From Leucobacter viscericola (GTDB lineage: Bacteria > Actinomycetota > Actinomycetes > Actinomycetales > Microbacteriaceae), in the NCBI RefSeq assembly GCF_011299575.1, contig NZ_CP049863.1, forward strand, positions 2,294,001-2,358,000: 64,000 nt of DNA. Reading direction: 5' to 3'. Each line of letters opens with the position of its first letter. Position 1 is the first letter of the stretch. A program made the position numbers and the translations under genes. The notes under the pieces were generated by a model. The model was not told the DNA's origin and did not search any database. It was given only the letters and a program-made list of their open reading frames with translations. Of the stretch, positions 9,334 to 17,719 are shown piece by piece.

Positions 9334-9939
9334 CTAGCCCCCGGTGTGCCCCGCGTCTGTCGCCGTCACGTCTGCGCGGTGAAAGTTGAGGTGCGAGCGC
9401 GAGGCTGTCGGGCCGCGCTGTCCCTTGTAGCGTGAGAACGTTGCGCCGGATCCATACGGGCGCTCCGCGGGAGAGGTAAGTCGGAAGAAGCACAGCTGAC
9501 CGATCTTCATGCCCGGCCACAGGCGAATCGGCAGGGTTGCGACGTTCGAGAGTTCGAGCGTGACGTGGCCTTCAAAGCCGGGATCAATGAATCCGGCGGT
9601 TGAGTGCGTAAGTAGGCCGAGGCGACCGAGCGAACTCTTGCCCTCGAGGCGCGCGGCAACGTCGTCGGGCAGGCTGACCTGCTCGAAGGTGGATCCAAGT
9701 ACAAACTCGCCGGGGTGCAAGATGAAACCCTCGGCGGGGTCGACCTCGATGAGGCGAGTCAGCTCGGGCTGATCCTCTGCGGGGTCGATGACGGCGTATT
9801 TGTGGTTGTCGAAGAGCCGGAAGTAGCGGTCGAGCCGCACGTCGACGCTTGACGGTTGCACCATCGAGGCTTCGCTGGGCGAGAGCCCGATGCGGCCAGA
9901 TTCGAGTTCGGCATTGATGTCACGATCAGATAGCAGCAC
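9334..9939 (-). CDS. dcd: dCTP deaminase (probably bifunctional, dUMP-forming)
   Basis: 201 residues. It begins [19 protein letters not shown], typical of Dcd. The catalytic region [19 protein letters not shown] contains the family's nucleophile-activating glutamate, and [10 protein letters not shown] lies before it as in homotrimeric dUTPase-fold enzymes. It converts dCTP to dUTP; actinobacterial relatives such as that of Mycobacterium tuberculosis also hydrolyse dUTP to dUMP, feeding thymidylate synthesis. The C-terminal 15 residues are poorly conserved. The GTG at 9939 is preceded at 6 nt by TAAGAT, so translation is probably leaderless. The upstream 272-bp spacer holds two palindromic repeats. 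Confidence 0.95.
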   Translation of the reverse strand: MLLSDRDINAELESGRIGLSPSEASMVQPSSVDVRLDRYFRLFDNHKYAVIDPAEDQPELTRLIEVDPAEGFILHPGEFVLGSTFEQVSLPDDVAARLEGKSSLGRLGLLTHSTAGFIDPGFEGHVTLELSNVATLPIRLWPGMKIGQLCFFRLTSPAERPYGSGATFSRYKGQRGPTASRSHLNFHRADVTATDAGHTGG

Positions 9940-9951
9940 GCTTCGATCTTA
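9939..9951 (-). promoter_or_regulatory. Leaderless -10 element of dcd
   Basis: On the minus strand TAAGAT (9951-9946) is followed by CGAAGC and then the GTG start. No Shine-Dalgarno is seen. Confidence 0.55.
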
Positions 9952-9984
9952 GCGGGCACGGGACAGTCGGCGTTTGTGGATCCT

Positions 9985-10034
9985 CGGGTCAGTTTCTGGT
10001 ACTAAGCAGCTGTTTAGTACCAGAAACTGACCCG
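9985..10034. repeat. Palindromic repeat family B, copy 1
   Basis: Perfect 21-bp arms 9985-10005 and 10014-10034 around an 8-nt loop, with the core GGGTCAGTTTCTGGTACTAA. The right arm continues GCAAATG, shared with the other copies at 10128-10177 and 54687-54744. It lies upstream of dcd and downstream of the TetR gene. Confidence 0.85.
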
Positions 10035-10078
10035 CAAATGGATGCTGCGGTGCGTGGGGCCGCTCGTCAGGAGCGGGA

Positions 10079-10123
10079 CCCGCTAGGCGGATCCTTAAAG
10101 TCCCGCTAGTCAGATCCTGAAGA
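10079..10123. repeat. Imperfect 22-bp direct repeat between two palindromes
   Basis: CCCGCTAG-N2-GATCCT-type sequence occurs at 10079-10100 and 10102-10123 with 17 of 22 positions equal. It fills the space between family B copies 1 and 2. Function unknown. Confidence 0.5.
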
Positions 10124-10127
10124 TTCT

Positions 10128-10177
10128 CGGGTCACTTTTGTGCACTAAAACCGGGTTTAGTGCCAGAAACTGACCCG
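10128..10177. repeat. Palindromic repeat family B, copy 2 (chimeric arms)
   Basis: Arms 10128-10149 and 10156-10177 pair at 18 of 22 positions. The left arm reads GGGTCACTTTTGTGCACTAA, as in copy 3 at 54687. The right arm reads CCAGAAACTGACCCGCAAAT, as in copy 1. The internal mismatches are exactly the positions that distinguish the two subtypes. Confidence 0.8.
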
Positions 10178-10211
10178 CAAATCGGATGAGGAGCGGGCGG
10201 GCGCGAAACCC

Positions 10212-10934
10212 CTACCCCTCATCCTCGGTGATCGCGAACAGCAGTTCCGCGATCCTGCCGCCCAGTTCATTCAGGCCCTCAGGGGCATCCGGGCCAGCCA
10301 GGGCCGTGATGCGAAACGCCCGCTCATAGATGCCGCCGAGGATCGGCATTGCGCGGTCGACCGGGATCGTGAAGCGGCGTCCCGCGGCGTGCAAGATGCC
10401 CTCCACGAGCTCTTCGAGATCGAGGCGAGAGCGAACGATGAAGCTGGCGAGGCTGAGCGAACTCGTGGGCTCGCGCATGGCGAGCAGCATGAATTCTGTC
10501 TCGAGCGCGAACCACGTCGATTCCCAGCCGGTGGGGGCGAAGAACTCGGTGACATACTGCGCCGTGTCTTCGGGGGTGAGCAGGCACTCGCGGCTCGCGA
10601 GCAGCGGAATCAGCTCGGCCGCGCGCTCCTGCAAGAACTGGGTGCGCTGGTCGTACTCACGATCGAGCAGCGCGAGAAACAGCTCTTCCTTGCTGGAAAA
10701 GTTTGAGTAGAACGCTCCGCGCGTGAACCCAGCCCGACTGCAGACACTCTCGACAGACGCGCCCTGCAGGCCAGATTCGGTGAACACCTCGGCCGCCGCA
10801 TCGAGCAGGCGGTTTCGAGTCTCCAGGCGGCGGGCACTGAGGGCTGCCTCGGGAACCTGGTTGGAACCGTCGGCTGATCCCGCGCTTACGCGCGCGTCGG
10901 AGGCCTCGGGATCGGGGAACATGTGCAACATCAT
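10212..10934 (-). CDS. TetR family repressor of the MMPL-YhgE operon
   Basis: 240 residues from the chosen ATG at 10934. The TetR N-terminal helix-turn-helix lies at about residues 40-85 (RNRLLDAAAEVFTESGLQGA, then AGFTRGAFYSNFSSKEELFL). The C-terminal ligand domain is of no clear subtype. The frame is open back to 11117, but that part covers the operators and is not protein-like, so a start at 10934 or 10922 is more likely; the Shine-Dalgarno is weak (GAG). Divergent from the MMPL transporter with two perfect palindromes between, so it most likely represses its own gene and the exporter pair. Confidence 0.87.
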   Translation of the reverse strand: MMLHMFPDPEASDARVSAGSADGSNQVPEAALSARRLETRNRLLDAAAEVFTESGLQGASVESVCSRAGFTRGAFYSNFSSKEELFLALLDREYDQRTQFLQERAAELIPLLASRECLLTPEDTAQYVTEFFAPTGWESTWFALETEFMLLAMREPTSSLSLASFIVRSRLDLEELVEGILHAAGRRFTIPVDRAMPILGGIYERAFRITALAGPDAPEGLNELGGRIAELLFAITEDEG

Positions 10935-10965
10935 CGCACACTCAGCGAGCTTGAAGCGAAGAGTG

Positions 10966-11004
10966 GATACATTTGTGTATCGGAAACGGATACACTCGTG
11001 TATC
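10966..11004. promoter_or_regulatory. Tandem TetR operators GATACA-N4-TGTATC
   Basis: Two perfect 16-bp palindromes at 10966-10981 (spacer TTTG) and 10989-11004 (spacer CTCG), 23 bp centre to centre, slightly over two helical turns. They lie between the divergent TetR and MMPL genes. A pair of identical half-site architectures at this spacing is typical of cooperative binding by two TetR dimers. Confidence 0.85.
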
Positions 11005-11028
11005 GAAATACTTGGATCCCGCAAGATC

Positions 11029-11095
11029 GCCAACCACCGTGCTATTTTGCAGTCCCGCCAATCCCACAACCGCACAAGTCCCGCCAACCACCGTG
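11029..11095. repeat. 13-bp direct repeat in the MMPL leader
   Basis: GCCAACCACCGTG occurs at 11029-11041 and 11083-11095, with AGTCCCGCCAA also present twice between them. They lie in the untranslated leader between the TetR operators and the MMPL start. Function unknown. Confidence 0.55.
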
Positions 11096-11109
11096 ACCGG
11101 AAGGCCCGC

Positions 11110-13983
11110 ATGTCCACGCTTCTTTACGCCCTCGGACGATGGGCGACGCGTGCAAGAACGCTCGTTCTGATCCTCTGGATCGCACTGCTCGCGCTGCTGG
11201 GAACGGGTGCCGCGCTGTTCGGACAGGGAGCGAACGCGCCCATCTCGATTCCGGGAACCGAGTCGCAGGATGCGATCACGCAGCTCGGCCTCACATTTCC
11301 AGAGGTCAGTGGCACGAGCGCCACGATTATCGTGGTCGCTCCGAAGGGCGAAAAGGTCGACGCCGAGCCCTACAAGGGAATTGTCGACGATGCCGCGAAG
11401 GATCTCGAAGACGTCACCGCCGTGACCGCGGTGCAGACTCCATTCAGTGAGCAGGCGAGCGGGGGACTCTCCAAAGACGGCGAGGCCGCGCTCATCACGG
11501 TGCAGATCGAGGGTGAGGTCAGCACCGTCAAAGAATCGACCATCGAGGGACTCAAAAAGGCAACCGAAGAGATTCGGGATCAGCTGCCCTCGGGCGCCCA
11601 GGTCTCCTACGGCGGTGAGGCGTTCTCGGCCTCGGTCCCCGGCATCAGCCCGACCGAGGGTGTCGGCGTAATCATCGCGTTTGTTGTATTGATCCTCACA
11701 CTCGGCTCGCTCATCGCAGCGGGCATGCCGCTGATTATCGCCATGCTCGGCGTCGGCGTCTCGATCGCGGGACTCTTCTTTGTAACCGCCTTCGTTGATC
11801 TCACATCGACCACTCCCATGCTTGCCCTCATGCTGGGCCTCGCGGTGGGCATCGACTACACACTCTTCATCGTGAGTCGCCACCAAGAGCAGCTGCGTGC
11901 GGGCCTCAGCGTCGAAGACTCGATCGCCCGCGCGACCGCAACCTCTGGCTCTGCCGTGGTGTTCGCGGGCCTCACGGTGATCATCGCGCTCGTTGGCCTG
12001 TCGGTCGCTGGCATTCCATTCCTCACTTCGCTCGGGATCGCCGCCGCCGCAGCGGTTGCCATCGCCGTGCTGATTGCGGTGACGCTGACCCCCGCGATCA
12101 TGGCGATGGTCGGGCTGCGGATCCTGCCGAAGAAACAGCGGATTCGCTTGCGGGGGAGCGTAGCTTCGGTCAACACAGTAGGTGGCGACAACTCGAGCGA
12201 TGATGCTGCGACTGCGCGCAGCATGACAAGGGACGAGACCGCGACCCACAACCCCGAACCAACTGACGGTTTTGACCCGCACACACCCTCCCGGGCCGAC
12301 CGCTTCTTCGGCGGCTGGGTGCGCACGGTCACGAAGAAGCCGATCGTCACGATTCTGACCGTGCTTGTGCTGCTCGGCATTGCTGCGATCCCCGCTGCAC
12401 AGCTGCGTCTCGCGCTGCCGAACGCAACTTCGCTCAGCGCGGATGATCCTGCCCGCGTCACCTACGAGCTCACGGGCGAGCACTTCGGCGAGGGCTACAA
12501 CGGCCCGCTGCTGCTGACCGGATCGATCATTACGAGCACCGACCCCGTTGGCCTGATGAAGGATCTCGCTGACGAGGTGCGAAAGGTTCCCGGTGTTGCT
12601 GAGGTGCCACTTGCAACACCGAACCAGGGGGCCGACACCGGCATTATCCAGGTGATCCCCGACGAGGGACCGCACGCCGAGAGCACCACGGAACTCGTGC
12701 ACAAACTGCGCGACATGCACGACACCTGGGAGAAGAAGTACGGTGTGAGCCTGGCCGTGACCGGCTTCACCGCGGTTGCGATCGACGTATCCGCGCTGCT
12801 GATGAACGCGCTGCTGCCGTTTGGCATCCTGGTAGTTGGCCTGTCGCTAGTGCTGCTCGCCATGGTCTTCCGCTCGGTGTGGGTGCCGATCAAGGCGACG
12901 CTCGGCTTTTTGCTGTCGGTCGGGGTCGCGTTTGGTGCTGTTGTGGCTGTATTCCAGTGGGGTTGGTTCTCGAACCTGCTCAACGTCAGTTCGACGGGGC
13001 CGATCCTGAGCTTCATGCCGATCATTTTGATGGGTGTGCTGTTTGGTCTCGCGATGGACTACGAGGTGTTTTTGGTCTCGCGCATCCGTGAGGAATACGT
13101 GCACGGCAAGACGGATCACCACGCCGACGCGCAGAGCGCGATCCGCAACGGCTTTGTTGGCAGCGCGAAGGTTGTGACCGCCGCCGCTCTCATCATGTTC
13201 GCCGTGTTTGCCGCGTTTGTGCCCGAGGGCGACCCGAGCATCAAGGTGATCGCGCTCGGCCTTGCAGTTGGTGTGTTCGTCGACGCGTTCATCGTGCGCA
13301 TGACCCTCGTGCCTGCCGTGCTTGCACTGCTCGGGGATCGCGCATGGCGCATGCCGCGCTGGCTGTCGAAGATCCTCCCCTCGTTCGACGTGGAGGGTGA
13401 GGGCCTCGCGCGCGAGCTCGAGCACGCTGGCTGGCCCGAAGACATGCCCGACGCGGCGATTGCCGCCGAGCGGCTGCTGCTTCCGGGAAGCCTCCACGTG
13501 GATCATCTGCGTATCGCCCACGGTGAGACCCTGATGCTCGATCCGCGGGATCCCGTTGCCCTGCCACTCGCGCGACTGCTGACCGGCCGCGGCGCGATCG
13601 TTGCGGGCACACTCAAGGTCGACGGGCTGCTGCTGCCCGAGCGGGCCTCGTCACTGCGCACACGTTCGGCGTGGGCCAGCCTTGAATCCCTACGCGACGC
13701 CCTGCAGGATCGCGCCTCGGTTGTGCTGCTTGACCTGCGAGCGGCGGCTGAAGCGCCCATCTCGCTCGAGCGGATCGACGCCATGCACTCCGCGCTCGCC
13801 GCAAGAACGGTCGAGGCGGATCGCGGGGCCGCGCCACCCCTCACCCTTATCGTGCTCGGGGAACGAAGCCTGGCGGAGCGGATCCTGCCCGCCACCATCA
13901 CCCTGCGCGAGCGCACCCTGTCTGACACACGACCCGCCGCACCTGCGTTCACCGCAGCGATCGCAGAAGGAGAGCTCGCATGA
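11110..13983 (+). CDS. MMPL family RND-type exporter with a degenerate ABC-like C-terminal domain
   Basis: 957 residues. Two MMPL repeats: helix 1 near residue 17, a periplasmic-type domain, helices about 180-350, a charged loop, then the second set to about residue 745. Motifs include LALMLGLAVGIDYTLFIVSRH and MGVLFGLAMDYEVFLVSRI, the conserved Asp-Tyr proton-relay helices. Residues about 745-957 are extra. Part of them (LRIAHGE, LARLLTGRGAIVAGTLKVDG, VVLLDLRAAAE) resembles an ABC ATPase in which the Walker A segment is replaced by LDPRDPVALP. It overlaps the YhgE gene by ATGA. ATG 11110 is chosen because it precedes the first helix, with GGAAGG upstream; the open frame before it covers the operators. 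Probably exports a lipid or amphiphile. Confidence 0.88.
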   Translation: MSTLLYALGRWATRARTLVLILWIALLALLGTGAALFGQGANAPISIPGTESQDAITQLGLTFPEVSGTSATIIVVAPKGEKVDAEPYKGIVDDAAKDLEDVTAVTAVQTPFSEQASGGLSKDGEAALITVQIEGEVSTVKESTIEGLKKATEEIRDQLPSGAQVSYGGEAFSASVPGISPTEGVGVIIAFVVLILTLGSLIAAGMPLIIAMLGVGVSIAGLFFVTAFVDLTSTTPMLALMLGLAVGIDYTLFIVSRHQEQLRAGLSVEDSIARATATSGSAVVFAGLTVIIALVGLSVAGIPFLTSLGIAAAAAVAIAVLIAVTLTPAIMAMVGLRILPKKQRIRLRGSVASVNTVGGDNSSDDAATARSMTRDETATHNPEPTDGFDPHTPSRADRFFGGWVRTVTKKPIVTILTVLVLLGIAAIPAAQLRLALPNATSLSADDPARVTYELTGEHFGEGYNGPLLLTGSIITSTDPVGLMKDLADEVRKVPGVAEVPLATPNQGADTGIIQVIPDEGPHAESTTELVHKLRDMHDTWEKKYGVSLAVTGFTAVAIDVSALLMNALLPFGILVVGLSLVLLAMVFRSVWVPIKATLGFLLSVGVAFGAVVAVFQWGWFSNLLNVSSTGPILSFMPIILMGVLFGLAMDYEVFLVSRIREEYVHGKTDHHADAQSAIRNGFVGSAKVVTAAALIMFAVFAAFVPEGDPSIKVIALGLAVGVFVDAFIVRMTLVPAVLALLGDRAWRMPRWLSKILPSFDVEGEGLARELEHAGWPEDMPDAAIAAERLLLPGSLHVDHLRIAHGETLMLDPRDPVALPLARLLTGRGAIVAGTLKVDGLLLPERASSLRTRSAWASLESLRDALQDRASVVLLDLRAAAEAPISLERIDAMHSALAARTVEADRGAAPPLTLIVLGERSLAERILPATITLRERTLSDTRPAAPAFTAAIAEGELA

Positions 13984-16001
13984 CGCTCCCACTCACCAGG
14001 CTCAAGGGTGCAAAGCCCGTGAGCTGGACAACAATTCTCGGGATTGTGCTGGTGCCGCTGACCGTGGCCGGAATCCTGCTGTGGGGTCTATGGAACCCGA
14101 GTGACCGCCTCGAAAACGTGACCGCGGCTGTCGTGAACAACGACAAGCCGGTCGAGGTGAACGGGCAGACGGTGCCGCTCGGGCGCGTGCTCGCGGGTGA
14201 GCTGATTGGCGGCGACGCTGACACAAACTTCACCTGGCAGCTGACCGATAAGGATGACGCCAAGAAGGGTCTGAAGGACGGCCGCTACACGACGGTCATC
14301 ACGATCCCCGAGAACTTCTCCGCGGCCGCGACCTCGCTGTCTCAGGGCCCTGAAAAGGCGAAGACCGCGCACATCGACATCGCGGAGAGTGACCAGGGGC
14401 GGCTTATCGACACTGCCCTCTCTGGCATCGTGACCCAGACGGCGACTTCCGTGCTGAACCAACAGTTGGGTGCCCAGTTCGTCGGCAACGTGTTCGTTGG
14501 CATGAATGAGTTGCACACCGGAATCGGCAAGGCCGCTGATGGGGCCTCGCAGCTTGCTGACGGCGGCACACAGCTCTCAGAGGGTGCCACGCAGCTCGCG
14601 GACGGGACCTCGCAACTTTCTGACGGTGCGCAGCAGCTGTCGAGCGGAGCTTCGGAGCTTTCGACGGGGGCCGGGGCGCTGGCTTCTGGGGTGAGCCAGT
14701 ACACGGCGGGTGCTTCCGCGCTCTCTGAGGCTTATGCGCCGCTCAGCCAGGGTGCAAGTGCGGCGGTGGCACAGTTGAAGACAATGATCGGGGCGCTTGG
14801 GACATTGCAAGCGAACTCGGCTGGGCCCCAGGGTCAGGTTACGGAAGGACTTACCGCAGCCGGTGCCGGTGCGCGGGGACTCGGCGAGGACCTAAAAACG
14901 CTGTATCCAAACTGCCTGGCCTCGGGAGCCACCAAGGATTTCTGCGACAGCATGCTTACGACAGTTGGTGGGCGTGGCACCGAGATCGGCGGCGGATTGG
15001 CAACGACGCAGACCGGATTGCAAGGTCTAGCCGCAGCACAGGAAACGTTCCAGAACACCATAACCGCCTCGAACAGCAATCCCGGCGGCGATCCCAACGC
15101 GCAGCTTGATCAGCTCAGCGCTGGAATCACTGCCTTTGGGACTGGGCTCAATGAGCTTGCCGCGCAGGGTGGCCAACTTTCAACCGGTGCAACCCAGCTC
15201 GCGGCTGGAACAAGCCAGCTCTCGACCGGCGCGACCGCACTTGCCGAGGGCACTCCGGAACTAGCTGACGGAGCTTCGAAACTGGCCGACGGTGTGACGA
15301 AGTCCGCCGATGGCGCGAAGGACCTCTCGAAGGGTCTCGACGAGGCAGTCACTGGGATCCCGAACTACACGAAGGCGGAGCGTGAGACGCTCTCGGAGAA
15401 GGCCGTGACCCCCGTGGAGACCCGCGGTGGCAGCGACGAGATCTTCACCTCGTCGGGTGCGCCTCTCTTTGCGGGCATTGCACTCTGGGCGGGTGCGCTC
15501 GCGAGCTTCTTGGTGCTGGCTCCGCTGTGGCGGCGCACGAGGGACGCTGCACGTGGCATCGGCTACATCACCGTGCGCAGTGCGTTACCAGCACTCGCCA
15601 TTGGAGCGGTGCAGGGTGCGATCGCGGGTGTGATCCTGCCCGCAGCGCTTGGCTACGACCTCGCACAGGCAACCGGGTTCTTCGGATTCGCGGTGCTCGC
15701 GGGCATCTCGTTCGCGCTCGTTGTGCAGGGTGCCTCGGCGCTGCTCGGCGGCTTCGGTCGATTTATTGCGTTTGCGTTGCTGGTGGTCGCGTTTGCTGTT
15801 GGTGTGGTGTCGACTGTGCCCGGCCCGCTCGCGACGATCGGTGATCTGAGTCCCGTCGGTTCGGCGCTCTCTGGCTTCCAGGCGATCGCGAGTGGATCGG
15901 CGGGCGCGGGCGGATCTGCCCTGCTGCTGGTGGTGTGGGCAGGTCTGGGCCTGATCCTGACCGCGCTCGCCGCGGGCCGGGTGCGCCGCGCGAAGCAGTA
16001 G
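13980..16001 (+). CDS. YhgE/Pip family membrane protein
   Basis: 673 residues. One N-terminal helix (about 18-40) is followed by a large extracellular domain and a C-terminal group of about five helices (about 490-670). The extracellular part carries two blocks of alanine/glycine-rich near-heptad repeats of the type GAxQLxD/S (about residues 183-255 and 395-455), a hallmark of YhgE/Pip proteins, which likely form long helical hairpins. The ATG overlaps the MMPL stop and has AGAAGGAG upstream, so the two are made together, probably as parts of one envelope transport machine. Homologues act as phage-infection protein or are linked to small-protein secretion; the substrate here is unknown. Confidence 0.88.
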   Translation: MTLPLTRLKGAKPVSWTTILGIVLVPLTVAGILLWGLWNPSDRLENVTAAVVNNDKPVEVNGQTVPLGRVLAGELIGGDADTNFTWQLTDKDDAKKGLKDGRYTTVITIPENFSAAATSLSQGPEKAKTAHIDIAESDQGRLIDTALSGIVTQTATSVLNQQLGAQFVGNVFVGMNELHTGIGKAADGASQLADGGTQLSEGATQLADGTSQLSDGAQQLSSGASELSTGAGALASGVSQYTAGASALSEAYAPLSQGASAAVAQLKTMIGALGTLQANSAGPQGQVTEGLTAAGAGARGLGEDLKTLYPNCLASGATKDFCDSMLTTVGGRGTEIGGGLATTQTGLQGLAAAQETFQNTITASNSNPGGDPNAQLDQLSAGITAFGTGLNELAAQGGQLSTGATQLAAGTSQLSTGATALAEGTPELADGASKLADGVTKSADGAKDLSKGLDEAVTGIPNYTKAERETLSEKAVTPVETRGGSDEIFTSSGAPLFAGIALWAGALASFLVLAPLWRRTRDAARGIGYITVRSALPALAIGAVQGAIAGVILPAALGYDLAQATGFFGFAVLAGISFALVVQGASALLGGFGRFIAFALLVVAFAVGVVSTVPGPLATIGDLSPVGSALSGFQAIASGSAGAGGSALLLVVWAGLGLILTALAAGRVRRAKQ

Positions 16002-16012
16002 CCGTTCTGCGC

Positions 16013-16042
16013 GCTCGCCGAGAACCTGGGTTCTCGGTGAGC
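16013..16042 (+). terminator. Hairpin after the MMPL-YhgE operon
   Basis: Arms 16013-16026 and 16029-16042 (GCTCGCCGAGAACC) pair over 14 bp with one G-U, starting 12 nt after the stop codon. No T tract follows, so it may be a 3'-end stabiliser or a weak terminator. Confidence 0.6.
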
Positions 16043-16113
16043 ACGCGGTGGCCTGCGCTGCAGGGTCCGTGGCAAGCCGGTCCAACAGTTAAATGCCGAC
16101 CGCCACGTACAGC

Positions 16114-16145
16114 AAAGGCGCTACCCCGCGAGGAGCAGCGCCTTT
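16114..16145. terminator. Bidirectional terminator between convergent genes
   Basis: Perfect arms AAAGGCGCT (16114-16122) and AGCGCCTTT (16137-16145) with A and T flanks on both sides. It lies between the convergent YhgE and wall-protein genes. Confidence 0.75.
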
Positions 16146-16162
16146 GTCGTAGAAGTGGTGTC

Positions 16163-17719
16163 TTACGACTGTTTTTGCGACTTGCGGCGCATCATCAAGG
16201 TTGCTCCGAATCCGAGTAGAACGATACCGCCAGCAACTTCCCACCAGACCAGCTGAAGGTTTCCGCCGGTCAACGCGAGCTGCTCAGCTGACGCCGTGGC
16301 GCCATTGGAGGACGGGGTTGTCTCGTCCTTCGGCGCGGACGGGTTGGCCGGTGTGACCGGTGTGGACGGCTCGTTGGGTGTGGACGGTTCGCCCGGTGTG
16401 GAGGGCTTGCCTGGCTCATCTGGTGTGGATGGTTCGCCTGGCTCGCCTGGTGTGGAGGGTTCGCCTGGTTCATCTGGTGTGGATGGATCGCCTGGTTCAT
16501 CTGGTGTGGATGGTTCGCCTGGCTCGCCTGGCTCGCCCGGTGTGGAGGGATCGCCCGGTTCGCCCGGTGTGGAGGGATCGCCCGGTTCACCTGGTGTGGA
16601 TGGAACGCCCGGTTCGCCTGGTGTGGAGGGATCGCCCGGTTCGCCCGGTGTGGACGGTTCGCCCGGTTCGCCTGGTGTGGAGGGATCGCTCGGCTCACCC
16701 GGTGTGGATGGATCGCCTGGCTCACCCGGCGTAGAAGGCTCTTCAGGTGTGCCTGGCACACGTGCCTGGATGGTGGCGATGTCAGCGTGCTGGTTCGCGC
16801 CCTCGGCCGGCCAAAGAACTGCGGAGCACATGATCATCGCACCGGGCTCCCACAGCACCGGGTTCTCACCGAAAGAGGCTTCCCAGCGAACAGACCACGT
16901 CTGAGTCGCGTCGTTGAATGTTCCCGGCACCTCATTTTCGTCATCGTCAGGGAAGTAGCATCCCATGTCGGTGACTGCATCGCCGACCTTTACCTGGTCA
17001 GTGAGCACAACCTCGGACAGTGCCTCGGTGCCGTTGTTCACCGCCAAGAAACGTACCGTGGAGACCACGGTGTTGTGCGACGGCGTCTTCGGGGTATCAC
17101 CGTCATACCAGAGGGTTCCGCCACGAATTGCCTTGGACAGGCTCAGTGAGCCCGAGTTGACCGGAACAGTTGGGACGGGTGCGCCAGTTTCAATCCGCGC
17201 AACCGATTGCCCGGTGCGAATGCTCGAGTTTGTGGCCGATGCTCCGGTTGCCGTCGCCGAGTTCTCAACGAGGCCCTTTTCAAAGTCGTCATCTGTCACA
17301 ACGTATGGCGCGACAGCTTTGCAGGTCATCTGCTCCATCGGGGCCAACGTCGTTGACGGGCAATCCACCGCGCCACCACTGGCCTGCTCCACCGCGATCG
17401 AGTCGACCTGAGCATTGCCCGTGTTTGTGACCACGAACGTGAAATCGATCAGGTCGCCCACGGTGACCAGCCCGTTGTCGTCTGTGTCGGTCACGGAGGC
17501 GAACTGCTCCATGAACAGTTCCGAACCGTACGGCGTGTTATACAGCGCATCCGATACTGTCAGAACATCTCCGGCATCTGCCATAGCGGCAGACGGGGTA
17601 ATCACAAGTGCGCCCCCGCCAACAACAGCCGACACCAGCACTGCGGCACCTAGAAGTGCAGAAGTGCGCGATCGCCACCCCACGGCCACCGACTTAAGCT
17701 TTATTAAGTCTTTCCCCAC
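16163..17719 (-). CDS. LALTG cell-wall-anchored protein with proline/glycine nonapeptide repeats
   Basis: 518 residues. A signal peptide occupies about 1-47 (ending SAAMADA). Residues about 70-280 contain beta-sandwich sequence of the DUF11/DUF7507 kind (VGDLIDFTFVVTNTGNAQVD). About 13 units of the nonapeptide DPSTPGEPG follow, a wall-spanning stalk. The sorting signal LALTG is at 481-485, then a hydrophobic helix and RRKSQKQS. The LAxTG form is the class E sortase substrate type of high-GC actinobacteria. The GTG at 17719 has GAGGA 9 nt upstream. Divergent from another LAxTG protein, probably an adhesin-like surface pair. The ligand cannot be told. Confidence 0.85.
   Translation of the reverse strand: MGKDLIKLKSVAVGWRSRTSALLGAAVLVSAVVGGGALVITPSAAMADAGDVLTVSDALYNTPYGSELFMEQFASVTDTDDNGLVTVGDLIDFTFVVTNTGNAQVDSIAVEQASGGAVDCPSTTLAPMEQMTCKAVAPYVVTDDDFEKGLVENSATATGASATNSSIRTGQSVARIETGAPVPTVPVNSGSLSLSKAIRGGTLWYDGDTPKTPSHNTVVSTVRFLAVNNGTEALSEVVLTDQVKVGDAVTDMGCYFPDDDENEVPGTFNDATQTWSVRWEASFGENPVLWEPGAMIMCSAVLWPAEGANQHADIATIQARVPGTPEEPSTPGEPGDPSTPGEPSDPSTPGEPGEPSTPGEPGDPSTPGEPGVPSTPGEPGDPSTPGEPGDPSTPGEPGEPGEPSTPDEPGDPSTPDEPGEPSTPGEPGEPSTPDEPGKPSTPGEPSTPNEPSTPVTPANPSAPKDETTPSSNGATASAEQLALTGGNLQLVWWEVAGGIVLLGFGATLMMRRKSQKQS
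16360..16747 (-). repeat. 27-bp tandem repeats encoding DPSTPGEPG units
   Basis: About 13 copies of a 27-bp unit, read on the minus strand as (D/E/V/K)PSTP(G/D)EPG. One unit has an extra EPG. Since the unit is a multiple of three, changes in copy number keep the frame, so stalk length may vary between strains. Confidence 0.85.

Noticed and set aside
9102..9389. 95-residue open frame after the GntR gene
   Set aside because: It is made of Gly/Leu/Trp words from a low-complexity tract and overlaps a palindrome and the end of dcd.
9985..10177. Family B palindromes as ordinary terminators
   Set aside because: No T tract follows the arms, two copies lie in one spacer, and the sequence recurs elsewhere; a dispersed repeat fits better, although a role in termination is not excluded.
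10942..12720. 592-residue open frame on the minus strand
   Set aside because: It is antisense to the MMPL gene and extends over its promoter; His/Arg/Asp-rich and without any recognisable domain.
16360..16747. CRISPR-like tandem array
   Set aside because: The units are contiguous 27-mers in coding frame with no spacers, and no cas genes are near.
16296..16904. Collagen-like (Gly-rich PGSPGVEGS) open frame on the plus strand
   Set aside because: It is the reverse complement of the 27-bp repeats of the wall protein. The minus-strand product has a signal peptide and sorting signal; the plus-strand one has neither and no ribosome site.
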